Below are positions 1 to 7,918 of a stretch of DNA of 64,000 nucleotides, one piece after another (within the stretch, counting starts at the first letter, position 1; the number at the start of each line of letters is the position of its first letter). The notes beneath the pieces are model-generated. The model was not told where the DNA came from. It searched no databases and worked only from the letters and a program-made list of their open reading frames with translations. The stretch is from Aquiflexum gelatinilyticum (GTDB lineage Bacteria > Bacteroidota > Bacteroidia > Cytophagales > Cyclobacteriaceae): positions 248,001-312,000 of the forward strand of contig NZ_JANSUY010000003.1 of the NCBI RefSeq assembly GCF_024741135.1, read 5' to 3'. A program made the translations under genes and the position numbers.

Positions 1-1275
1 TTTGTATGCGTGGGAAGTGGGATAGCCTTGGCCAAAGCTGTTGCTGACAGTTTTCAGGAACATGTACCACTTTCGGTTTTCAAGAATTTTGGAACAGCCA
101 ACATCCGTTTGGAGGATTGGGATGTAGAATTTGTAGGAGCCCGAAGGGAATCCTACAGACACGATTCCCGCAAACCGATCGTCGAAGACGGTACCTTACA
201 GGAAGATCAGGAGCGCAGGGACTTTACCATCAACGCCATGGCTATATCTGTCAATTCCCATAATTATGGCGAATTGATCGATCCATTTGACGGAATAGGA
301 GATATCAAAAAGAAAATAATCAGGACTCCTACAGATCCGATCATCACTTTTTCTGATGATCCACTCAGGATGATGCGGGCGATTCGTTTTGCAACCCAAT
401 TGAATTTTGACATCGAACCTGATACATTCCTCGCCATTGTGCATGATGCACATCGGTTGCAAATCATATCAGCGGAAAGGATAATTGACGAACTGAATAA
501 AATCATTTTGACAGCCAAACCTTCATACGGCTTCAAATTGCTGTTTGTGAGTAAACTCTTGCATGAGTTTTTCCCTGAAATGGTCGAGCTCCAAGGTGTA
601 GACTCAGTGGGTGACAAATCCCATAAAGACAATTTCTACCATACCCTTCAGGTATTGGACAATGTATCCCAAGTTTCAGACGACCTTTGGCTGCGTTGGG
701 CAGCCATCATGCATGATATTGCCAAACCTGCCACTAAGAGGTTCAATCAAAAAGTCGGTTGGACATTTCATGGACATGAGGACAAAGGGTCTCGGATGGT
801 TCCGGGGATTTTCCGCAGGATGAAACTCCCGATGGATGAGCGGATGAAGTATGTCCAAAAGCTTGTCAGGCTTCACCTGAGACCAATTTCTTTGGTATCC
901 GAAAAAGTCACAGAATCAGCTGTCAGAAGGTTGCTATTCGATGCAGGTAATGATATAGAAGACCTTATGAAACTCTGCAGGGCTGATATCACCTCCAAAA
1001 ACAATAACAAAGTGCAGCGTTTTTTGGCCAACTTTGACAAGGTAGAGGAAAAAATGAAAGAGGTAGAGGAAAATGACCAAGTCCGAAACTTTCAACCTCC
1101 AGTTTCAGGAGAGGAAATCATGGCTTTGTTTGGCCTCAAACCTTCCAAAGTTGTAGGAGAACTCAAGGAAGAAATCAAAGAGGCGATTTTGGAGGGACAA
1201 ATTCAAAACAATAAAGCTGAAGCTATGGACTTATTATATAAATTAGCCGCCACAAAAGGATTGACAACGAATTAA
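1..1275 (+). CDS. CCA tRNA nucleotidyltransferase / poly(A) polymerase family, 5'-truncated by window edge
   Basis: Enzyme of the class II CCA-adding/poly(A) polymerase family, which completes or repairs the 3' CCA of tRNAs in the cytoplasm. The frame is open from base 1 and reads FVCVGSGIALA, the end of the usual nucleotidyltransferase strand, so the real start and the catalytic GG and DxD residues lie outside the window; the GTG at 10 is internal. Visible are the family motif RRDFTINAMAI (near base 207), the RNA-binding region after it, and an HD-domain stretch HDIAKP (near base 712) found in the phosphohydrolase-bearing subgroup. The C-terminus is intact with stop TAA at 1273-1275. A TPR gene follows after 10 bp. 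Which nucleotides it adds cannot be told from this fragment. Confidence 0.9.
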   Translation, partial: FVCVGSGIALAKAVADSFQEHVPLSVFKNFGTANIRLEDWDVEFVGARRESYRHDSRKPIVEDGTLQEDQERRDFTINAMAISVNSHNYGELIDPFDGIGDIKKKIIRTPTDPIITFSDDPLRMMRAIRFATQLNFDIEPDTFLAIVHDAHRLQIISAERIIDELNKIILTAKPSYGFKLLFVSKLLHEFFPEMVELQGVDSVGDKSHKDNFYHTLQVLDNVSQVSDDLWLRWAAIMHDIAKPATKRFNQKVGWTFHGHEDKGSRMVPGIFRRMKLPMDERMKYVQKLVRLHLRPISLVSEKVTESAVRRLLFDAGNDIEDLMKLCRADITSKNNNKVQRFLANFDKVEEKMKEVEENDQVRNFQPPVSGEEIMALFGLKPSKVVGELKEEIKEAILEGQIQNNKAEAMDLLYKLAATKGLTTN

Positions 1276-1285
1276 AGATAGAAAA

Positions 1286-1990
1286 ATGAATAAAATAATG
1301 ATGACAGTGACCTTGATGTTAGCAATGGTCATTTCGGTATTTGCCCAAGATAAACCTGTAGAATCTGAAACAAACCAAAAAAGAAATGAAATCGACAGGA
1401 AGATTTATCAGTTGGCTTTAAGGTACAATGACTTGGCTGTAGCCCGTATGAAACTCTTTGAATTGATAGAAAGGAATCCTACCAATATTACTTATCCTGA
1501 GACTCTTATTTCACTATATTTTGAAGCAGGTCAATATACTTCCGCGGCGGTTTCTGCTTTGGATGTTTTGGAAATGAATGACAAAAGCCTCATTGCCCTT
1601 GAAGTTGCAGCCAATTCATTGGAACAATTAGGCGCATTGGACAAGGCATTGCCAAATTTTGAAAGGCATTACCTGCTGACCAATAATCTTTTCAGTCTTT
1701 ACAAAACCGCTTACATGCAATATTCTCTCAACAGGCAGGATGAAGCGCTTAACTCCATCAATATGTTGGTAAAGGCTCCTAAATCAACTGAAGAAAAAGT
1801 AGGCTTTCCAAAAATTGACAACACTACACAAGAAGTTTCCCTCAAGGCTGCAGCGTTAAACCTAAAAGGGATGGTTTACATGTATCAGAAAAACAAAGCC
1901 GAGGCTATTACAGCTTTGAATCAGGCATTGGAAATTCAAGCTGATTTTGAACTTGCCATCGAAAATCTCAAAGAAGTAAACAAAATGTAA
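1286..1990 (+). CDS. Secreted tetratricopeptide-repeat protein
   Basis: A 234-aa protein with a clear signal peptide (hydrophobic segment to about residue 20, ending VFAQ), so it is periplasmic. The rest is alpha-helical with TPR-like helix pairs, for example around residues 60-130 (LISLYFEAGQYTSAAVSALD, then NSLEQLGALDKALPNFERHY) and again near the C-terminus (LKGMVYMYQKNKAEAITALNQAL). TPRs mediate protein-protein contacts; no catalytic motif is seen and the partner is unknown. It follows the nucleotidyltransferase gene by 10 bp and is closed by a strong hairpin terminator at 2012-2043, so the two genes are probably co-transcribed. Confidence 0.8.
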   Translation: MNKIMMTVTLMLAMVISVFAQDKPVESETNQKRNEIDRKIYQLALRYNDLAVARMKLFELIERNPTNITYPETLISLYFEAGQYTSAAVSALDVLEMNDKSLIALEVAANSLEQLGALDKALPNFERHYLLTNNLFSLYKTAYMQYSLNRQDEALNSINMLVKAPKSTEEKVGFPKIDNTTQEVSLKAAALNLKGMVYMYQKNKAEAITALNQALEIQADFELAIENLKEVNKM

Positions 1991-2011
1991 GCGTCGTTGC
2001 AAAAAATTGAG

Positions 2012-2043
2012 AAAGCCAAACAGTGATGTTTGGCTTTTTTGTT
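2012..2043 (+). terminator. Intrinsic terminator
   Basis: A perfect 10-bp stem (AAAGCCAAAC at 2012-2021, GTTTGGCTTT at 2028-2037) with a 6-nt loop, followed by a T-rich tail. It lies 22 bp after the TPR gene stop and just before the stop of the convergent LytTR gene, so it probably serves the plus-strand genes and may act in both directions. Confidence 0.85.
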
Positions 2044-2044
2044 T

Positions 2045-2518
2045 TTAGATTTTTTCGAATGAGTTGAAAAGGATTTCGATTATTTCATCCTTATTCTTGG
2101 AAATCCTGATTTTGGTTCCATCCTCCATTTCCACTTGCCCACCTTCTGATTTGAGAATTTTTTTTATATAAAGAGGATTGATCAGGTGGGAATGGTGTAT
2201 CCGGAGAAAGCCGCTTTTTAAAAGTGCATTCTCCAGACATTTCAGTTGCCTGCTAACCATGATGGGAAAGTTATTTCCGTCATAGATGATTTTGGTGTAG
2301 TTGCCATTTGCCTCACAGCGTAATATTTTGGCAACATGCAAAATTTCAAACCCTTCCAACGTCGGGATGGCGATTCTCCCGGGATGGATATTGTCTAATA
2401 CTTTATATTGGATCGGCTTAGTGGGAACTTCGGTTTTTGGATTCACCAGGCTGATTGTTTTGGTATTCTTGAATTTTTTTAATCCAGTACCAATATCGAA
2501 TTTCAAATAACTTTCCAT
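2045..2518 (-). CDS. LytTR-domain DNA-binding protein
   Basis: A 157-aa protein whose C-terminal 100 residues form a LytTR DNA-binding domain. Typical elements are EILHVAKILRCEANGNYTKI near residue 60, the MVSRQLKCLENAL helix, the FLRIHHSHLINPLYI strand-turn, and a final KIRISKNK strand. There is no receiver domain, so it is not a classic response regulator. I use the ATG at 2516-2518. A TTG at 2594-2596 would add 26 hydrophobic residues that could anchor the protein in the membrane, as in some stand-alone LytTR proteins of Bacteroidota; the sequence does not decide between them. The target genes are unknown. Divergent from the phytase gene across about 340 bp. Confidence 0.82.
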   Translation of the reverse strand: MESYLKFDIGTGLKKFKNTKTISLVNPKTEVPTKPIQYKVLDNIHPGRIAIPTLEGFEILHVAKILRCEANGNYTKIIYDGNNFPIMVSRQLKCLENALLKSGFLRIHHSHLINPLYIKKILKSEGGQVEMEDGTKIRISKNKDEIIEILFNSFEKI

Positions 2519-2860
2519 AGTCAGCGGTATTATAAAGAAAGGAAAAATCAACTGAGCTAAAATTCCAAAAATCAAAACCCTCAAACTATACCCCAAAAGG
2601 AGTATTTTTTGCTTTTTCTTATTTCTTGGAAATGATCAAATGTGAATTGAATATTAAGTGATTTTTTTGAAATACCTGGTCATAACTTTTGGATAATATT
2701 ATTTATTTACTTGAAAATCAATCTTATATTCTGTTTTATATCATTCTGAATCAGAAGAATAATTAACCTTAAATTCTTCGATTTTTGCTTTTTTGATAAC
2801 ACCAAAAAATAGGCATAAGATTGAGTGTACTCTAGTTTTGTTATTTAAAAGAATAACGAA

Positions 2861-3949
2861 ATGATGAGAAAAATTTACGGTTTACCATTTTTGATTCCCT
2901 TTTTGATTTGTTCCTGTCAAAAATCACCAAACACAGTCACGGAAGAGGTAATTGAGGTGCCTCAAAAAGTTAAGCCGTTATTTGTGACCGACTCGGTCAT
3001 ATATGATACCGACGATCCTGCCATATGGATTAATAGTGAAGATCCTTCCAAAAGTCTGATTATAGGCACAGACAAAGATGCTGATGGGGCCTTGTTTGTT
3101 TTTGACCTTGAGGGAAAAAAAATAGATTCTCTGACAGTCAAAGGTCTCCAAAGACCCAATAATGTGGATGTTTCCTACGGTTTAAAAATGGGAAGTACCT
3201 TAGTAGATTTTGCTGTAACAGGAGAGCGGATGACTTCCAAACTCAGGTTTTATTCCCTTCCTGAGATGAAAGAAATACAGGTTGGTGGATTGGAGATCTA
3301 TAAGGAAGAAACCGGAGAAATGTTTCGTGACTTAATGGGAGTTGCCATTTATCATGACAAGTTAAATGGAAAACACTATGTCATCGCCGGAAGAAAATCA
3401 GGACCCACCGATGGAACCTATCTATGGCAATATGAAATCATTGGATCTGATTCAGGAATAAAACTTGACCTAGTCAGAAAATTTGGCAACTATAGCGGAA
3501 AGAAAGAAATCGAATCCATTGCAGTAGACAATGAATTGGGCTATATCTACTATTCAGACGAAGGAGTAGGGGTGAGAAAATACTATGCCGATCCCACCAA
3601 AGGAAATGAGGAATTGGCACTTTTTGCGACAGAAGGATTTACCCAAGACCACGAAGGAATATCCATTTACAAACTTGACGAGAAGACGGGCTATATTCTT
3701 GTTTCAGATCAGGAAGTCAACCAATTCCATGTTTTTCCAAGGGAGGGCGCCCCATCCAATCCTCATCAACATGACCTGATCACCATCATCAAAACATCCA
3801 CTGTTTCCAGTGATGGTTCTGAGGTCACTAGTATGCCTTTAAACAGCAATTTCACAAAAGGACTCTTTGTGGCCATGTCAGACGATAAAACCTTCCAAAT
3901 ATACAGATGGGAAGACCTTGCAGGCAATATCCTAAAATCCAAAAAATAA
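2861..3949 (+). CDS. Beta-propeller phytase, lipoprotein
   Basis: A 362-aa beta-propeller phytase (BPP family), a calcium-dependent enzyme that releases phosphate from phytate (inositol hexakisphosphate). The N-terminus is a lipoprotein signal (LICSC, Cys near residue 19), placing the enzyme on a membrane surface. Family hallmarks are DTDDPAIW near residue 51, GTDKDADGALFVFDLEGK, GLQRPNNVDV, and acidic metal-binding stretches such as YYSDEGVGVRKY. Length matches the family. A TAnnTTTG-like -7 element, the Bacteroidota type, sits at 2833-2840 (TAGTTTTG) but I find no well-placed -33 partner. The TonB-dependent receptor gene follows at once, suggesting coupled hydrolysis and uptake. Confidence 0.9.
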   Translation: MMRKIYGLPFLIPFLICSCQKSPNTVTEEVIEVPQKVKPLFVTDSVIYDTDDPAIWINSEDPSKSLIIGTDKDADGALFVFDLEGKKIDSLTVKGLQRPNNVDVSYGLKMGSTLVDFAVTGERMTSKLRFYSLPEMKEIQVGGLEIYKEETGEMFRDLMGVAIYHDKLNGKHYVIAGRKSGPTDGTYLWQYEIIGSDSGIKLDLVRKFGNYSGKKEIESIAVDNELGYIYYSDEGVGVRKYYADPTKGNEELALFATEGFTQDHEGISIYKLDEKTGYILVSDQEVNQFHVFPREGAPSNPHQHDLITIIKTSTVSSDGSEVTSMPLNSNFTKGLFVAMSDDKTFQIYRWEDLAGNILKSKK

Positions 3950-3966
3950 AACTATCTAAACTTTAT

Positions 3967-6765
3967 ATGAAAATACGTTTACAACTTATTTTGATGCTAA
4001 GCTTGATCCTGTTTTCAGGACAAATTTTGGCGCAGGCTACATTCAGGGGAAAAGTAATCGATGACCAAAACCTTTCACTTCCAGGGGCCAACATTGTTTT
4101 GGAGGGGACAAATAAGGGAACTGTCACCAACCAACTTGGGGATTTTGTGATTCAGGGTGTTCCTTCCGGCAAGTATAATGTAGTAGTTTCCTACCTAGGA
4201 TATACCTCATTGAAACAAGAAATTACACTTCAGGATGGGCAGACATTGGAAATGAGATTTCAGATGATGCCCGGAATTTTGGAAGGTGGCGAGGTAATTG
4301 TTTTTGGAGATAGACTTAAAGGCCAAGCAAGAGCCTTAAACCAACAAAAAACCAATTCAAATATCACCAACATCGTCGCGGCAGATCAGATTGGCCGTTT
4401 TCCAGATGCAAATATCGGAGATGCTATAAAAAGGATTCCCGGTATCACCATGCAAAATGACCAAGGTGAAGCTAGGAACATCATCATTCGCGGCATGGCT
4501 CCTGAGTTGAATTCAGTCATGATCAATGGAGAAAGAGTTCCATCTGCAGAAGGTGATAATAGAAGAATTCAGATGGATTTGATTCCTTCTGATATGATTC
4601 AGACGATAGAGGTCAATAAAACCGTGCTTCCGGATATGGATGCCGATGCCATCGGCGGTGCAGTGAATCTTGTGACGAGAAAAGCTCCTAACGGACTCAG
4701 AGTTTCAGGTACAGCGGCATCAGGCATCAATTTATTGACAAATAAACCTATCTGGACAGGTGGTTTGATAATCGGGGACAGGATTGCAAATGACAAATTG
4801 GGAGTGATTTTTTCAGGGTCCTACAATAACCATAATTTCGGATCTGACAATTATGAAGCTCAATGGGCGGAGACAGATGATCCCAATAATCCTGTTGTTG
4901 TAAATAATTTCGATATCCGAAAATATAATGTACAAAGGGTAAGAAGGTCAGCATCATTGGCTTTGGATTATGATTTCAATAAGAACCATTCGATAGTATT
5001 CAATACCATGTACAATTGGAGGGATGATTGGGAAAACAGATACAGATTTAGAGTGGACCGTACTGACAGGCCTTTTGAATCAGGAGATTTTACAACCTTG
5101 GCTCCAAATCTTTTTCAAATGAGAGGAAGGACTGCCATTCAGACAAAAGGTGGGATTGATAATGACAGGGTTAAGAATGCACGTCTGGAAGACCAAAGGG
5201 TAATCAACACCACGCTTTCAGGAAGCCATATTTTCAACAAATTGAAAATGACTTGGAACGGAACTTATGCCAAAGCTTCAGAAGATAGACCAAATGAAAG
5301 GTATATCACACATAGAAGTAATGCAGATGTTATTTTGGACATCAGGGATCCTTTTAAAGTTTTGACTACATTAGTCAACCAAGATGATGCATTGGGACTT
5401 GGTCTCAATGAAATCTATGAATCCAATAACAATACTTTCGAAGAAGACCTAAACGGCAGGGTGGATTTTACCATGCCGTATGCAGCCAACAAAGGAATAT
5501 TGAAATTTGGCGGAAGGGTGAGGTCAAAATATAAAGAAAGAACAGACTCATACGATGTCTATGATCCGATTGTGGATTTGGGTCCGGGTGGAAATAATCT
5601 GGGTTCTTTGCCTTATAGCTTTCAAAATGACAGGGTGTTTCTAAACGGACCTCAATATGTTCCTGGAAGATTTGTCGACAAAGAATTTTTGGGAGGATTG
5701 GACCTAAAAAATGAGTCATTGTTTGATTATGAAGACGCCGTGGCTGAATATATTACCGGAAACTACCAAGCTTCTGAGACCATTTCAGCAGGCTATGTGA
5801 TGACTGATTACCAGTTCAACTCCAAGCTTTCAGGTATTTTTGGATTGAGATTGGAAAACACCAACCTGGAATATCGAGGTTATGAATTTGATGAAGATGA
5901 GGAGACTTTCACCCAATCAGCGTCTGTTACTCAAAATTATTCCAATTTTATGCCAGGAGCCCACTTCAAATATGATATCAATGAAAACAGGATTTTGAGA
6001 CTGGCTTGGGCCAATACCATCGCCAGACCAAATTATTTTGACTTGGTTCCTTTTGCCATATTCAGTCCTGAAAACCAGTCTTTACAAAGAGGAAACCCGA
6101 ACCTAGTACCGACTACTTCAATGAATTTTGATTTGATGTTTGAAAATTATTATAAGTCAGTTGGTGTATTTACGGCAGGTGGTTTCTACAAAGACGTTGA
6201 TAATTTCATCTACCAAAGCACCCAATTGAACGTTACTGATCCTCAGTTTGGTCAGTTAATTGAACTCACGCAGCCTGAAAACGGCGGAACAGCCAATGTC
6301 TATGGTTTTGAAACAAGCATCCAAAGACAGTTTGATTTTCTTCCTGGAATATGGAAAGGCTTGGGGATTTTTGCCAACTATACCTTCACTGATTCCAGAA
6401 CTTCAGGAATTGAAGGTAGAGAAGATGATGAACTCAAATTACCGGGAACAGCAAGAAATATGTTCAATGCATCTCTTTCTTTTGAAACCGAAAAATTGGT
6501 CCTAAGGGTTTCTTTGAACCATGCAAGTGGTTACATTGATGAGGTAGGTGGATCTAATTTTGAGGATATATATTATGACCGTCAGACCTTCCTCGATGTC
6601 AATGCATCTTATGCAATCACCAAAAACTGGAGGGTATTTGCAGAAGCCAACAACTTGACCAATCAGCCTTTGAGGTACTATCAAGGAATCAGAGAAAGAA
6701 CTGCCCAAGAAGAATATTACAATGCCCGGATCAATTTCGGGGTGAAGTTTGACTTGTTCGACTAA
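3967..6765 (+). CDS. TonB-dependent receptor, CarboxypepD_reg-like N-terminus
   Basis: A 932-aa outer-membrane receptor. From the ATG at 3967 it has a signal peptide (ending ILAQA), a carboxypeptidase-regulatory-like domain (about residues 27-105, FRGKVIDDQNLSLPGANIV), a plug domain (about 125-240, with IGRFPDANIGDAIKRIPGI and MINGERVPSAEGDNRR) and a 22-strand-type barrel to the end (INFGVKFDLFD). A longer in-frame start at 3907 lies inside the phytase gene and would spoil the signal peptide, so it is rejected. The gene starts 17 bp after the phytase stop and ends before a strong terminator. The substrate is inferred from the neighbour to be phytate or its dephosphorylation products; the receptor itself shows no substrate-specific signature. 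Confidence 0.9.
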   Translation: MKIRLQLILMLSLILFSGQILAQATFRGKVIDDQNLSLPGANIVLEGTNKGTVTNQLGDFVIQGVPSGKYNVVVSYLGYTSLKQEITLQDGQTLEMRFQMMPGILEGGEVIVFGDRLKGQARALNQQKTNSNITNIVAADQIGRFPDANIGDAIKRIPGITMQNDQGEARNIIIRGMAPELNSVMINGERVPSAEGDNRRIQMDLIPSDMIQTIEVNKTVLPDMDADAIGGAVNLVTRKAPNGLRVSGTAASGINLLTNKPIWTGGLIIGDRIANDKLGVIFSGSYNNHNFGSDNYEAQWAETDDPNNPVVVNNFDIRKYNVQRVRRSASLALDYDFNKNHSIVFNTMYNWRDDWENRYRFRVDRTDRPFESGDFTTLAPNLFQMRGRTAIQTKGGIDNDRVKNARLEDQRVINTTLSGSHIFNKLKMTWNGTYAKASEDRPNERYITHRSNADVILDIRDPFKVLTTLVNQDDALGLGLNEIYESNNNTFEEDLNGRVDFTMPYAANKGILKFGGRVRSKYKERTDSYDVYDPIVDLGPGGNNLGSLPYSFQNDRVFLNGPQYVPGRFVDKEFLGGLDLKNESLFDYEDAVAEYITGNYQASETISAGYVMTDYQFNSKLSGIFGLRLENTNLEYRGYEFDEDEETFTQSASVTQNYSNFMPGAHFKYDINENRILRLAWANTIARPNYFDLVPFAIFSPENQSLQRGNPNLVPTTSMNFDLMFENYYKSVGVFTAGGFYKDVDNFIYQSTQLNVTDPQFGQLIELTQPENGGTANVYGFETSIQRQFDFLPGIWKGLGIFANYTFTDSRTSGIEGREDDELKLPGTARNMFNASLSFETEKLVLRVSLNHASGYIDEVGGSNFEDIYYDRQTFLDVNASYAITKNWRVFAEANNLTNQPLRYYQGIRERTAQEEYYNARINFGVKFDLFD

Positions 6766-6781
6766 TTAAAGACCTTAAAAT

Positions 6782-6819
6782 AAACAGAAAAACCTCCGAA
6801 TTCGGAGGTTTTTCTGTTT
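6782..6819. terminator. Bidirectional intrinsic terminator
   Basis: A perfect 38-nt inverted repeat: two 19-nt arms centred at 6800/6801, with core AAAAACCTCCG...CGGAGGTTTTT. It has A-tract and T-tract on either side, so it can end transcription from both the TonB receptor operon (+) and the convergent GNAT gene (-). Confidence 0.88.
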
Positions 6820-6878
6820 TTATACTTTGAGTATAAAAATGAAAATAGTGACATTTTCAATTAACCAATTAATCATTC

Positions 6879-7328
6879 TTAAGGCTTCAAAAAGAATCTC
6901 ATTTTTTGCTTTCCTGTACTTCCAAGTCCGACGTAAAACTTGATTGCTCGGACATTGAATTCCGGGGTTTGCCATTGGATGTTGACACATTTGTTTTCTT
7001 TGGCCACTTCACGGATTCTACGCATGATTTCGGCGCCGATGCCCGTACTTCTACATTTTTCATTCAAAAAGAGACAGTCCATATACAAAAACGGAGCCGC
7101 ATCCCAAGTGGAAAAATCAATGGTATAGGTGGTAAAACCCTCTGCTTTTCCATTTATTTCTACGATCCAACAGTTTAGTTTTTTGGTTTTTCCGAAGATG
7201 GCTTCCCTGAGGCCCTCAATTTTTCCTTCAGGAGAATAATCTGATTTTTCATGCTCGGCATGTGCAGCGCACAATTTTACCAAATCTGACAAATCCTTTT
7301 CTTCACAAGGTCTGATGATATAGTCCAT
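6879..7328 (-). CDS. GNAT family N-acetyltransferase
   Basis: A 149-aa single-domain GNAT acetyltransferase, transferring an acetyl group from acetyl-CoA to an amine. The acetyl-CoA-binding motif A is visible as LFLNEKCRSTGIGAEIMRRI (about residues 85-104), with the expected RxxGxG core, followed by motif B with NVRAIKFYVGLG. It opens with DYIIRPCEEKDLSDLVKLC, the usual beta1-alpha1 of the family. The substrate is unknown; the architecture resembles diamine/aminoglycoside-type small GNATs. It stands alone, convergent to the TonB receptor gene. Confidence 0.85.
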   Translation of the reverse strand: MDYIIRPCEEKDLSDLVKLCAAHAEHEKSDYSPEGKIEGLREAIFGKTKKLNCWIVEINGKAEGFTTYTIDFSTWDAAPFLYMDCLFLNEKCRSTGIGAEIMRRIREVAKENKCVNIQWQTPEFNVRAIKFYVGLGSTGKQKMRFFLKP

Positions 7329-7415
7329 GGGTTTTTTTGGTTAGGATAATGGAATTTTTGTGTCTGTAAAATGGGTAAAAAAATTGATATCTCTAAAAAA
7401 GGATTGATAAAATCC

Positions 7416-7655
7416 TCATATAAACTCATAGCTGGGATAAATAAAAAAATAAAACATCATGCCTGATAGGGCAGAGGCAATGATAAAACTGATTCCAAGT
7501 ATTTTTAAATATTGCAGGAATTCACGGGTTTTTCCATCGTCCCCTTTTTCAATTCTATATCCTCCCGGAATATATCCCTGTACCAAAGCTAATACAGCCA
7601 AAAAATAGCTTGCCATCAAGAAAATAATACTGAAAAGGATGTGGGTCATTTTCAA
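7416..7655 (-). CDS. Small two-helix membrane protein, function unknown
   Basis: A 79-aa protein with two predicted membrane helices (about residues 6-30 and 52-74) separated by a short charged loop containing GGYRIEKGDDGKTREF. No family is recognised. The clean ATG, balanced hydrophobic segments and an 87-bp gap to the GNAT gene on the same strand support it as a real gene, perhaps co-oriented with the GNAT gene. No function can be assigned. Confidence 0.55.
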   Translation of the reverse strand: MKMTHILFSIIFLMASYFLAVLALVQGYIPGGYRIEKGDDGKTREFLQYLKILGISFIIASALSGMMFYFFIYPSYEFI

Positions 7656-7918
7656 AAGAATATTATTTGGTCAAATTAGTAAATTGATGATTTTAAAATT
7701 CGACATTTTGGAATGGTAACGATTAATTAACCTTGAGTTGATTGTTTCTTCATGTATACTTGAAAAATGGAGATTACAAATAGCATAATAATTCGTTATG
7801 AAAGGGGTTTAAACCTTATATTTGGGATTAGCCAAGACATCAAATTCCAAAGCCCATCAAAAAGTTTGTAAGGATATTTCTAAAAACTTTAGGCATTACA
7901 ATAGCTGTAATCCTGCTT

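Noticed and set aside
7767-7871. Short ORF before tamB as separate leader peptide
   Set aside because: No similarity or ribosome site; kept only as a note in the start-codon finding.
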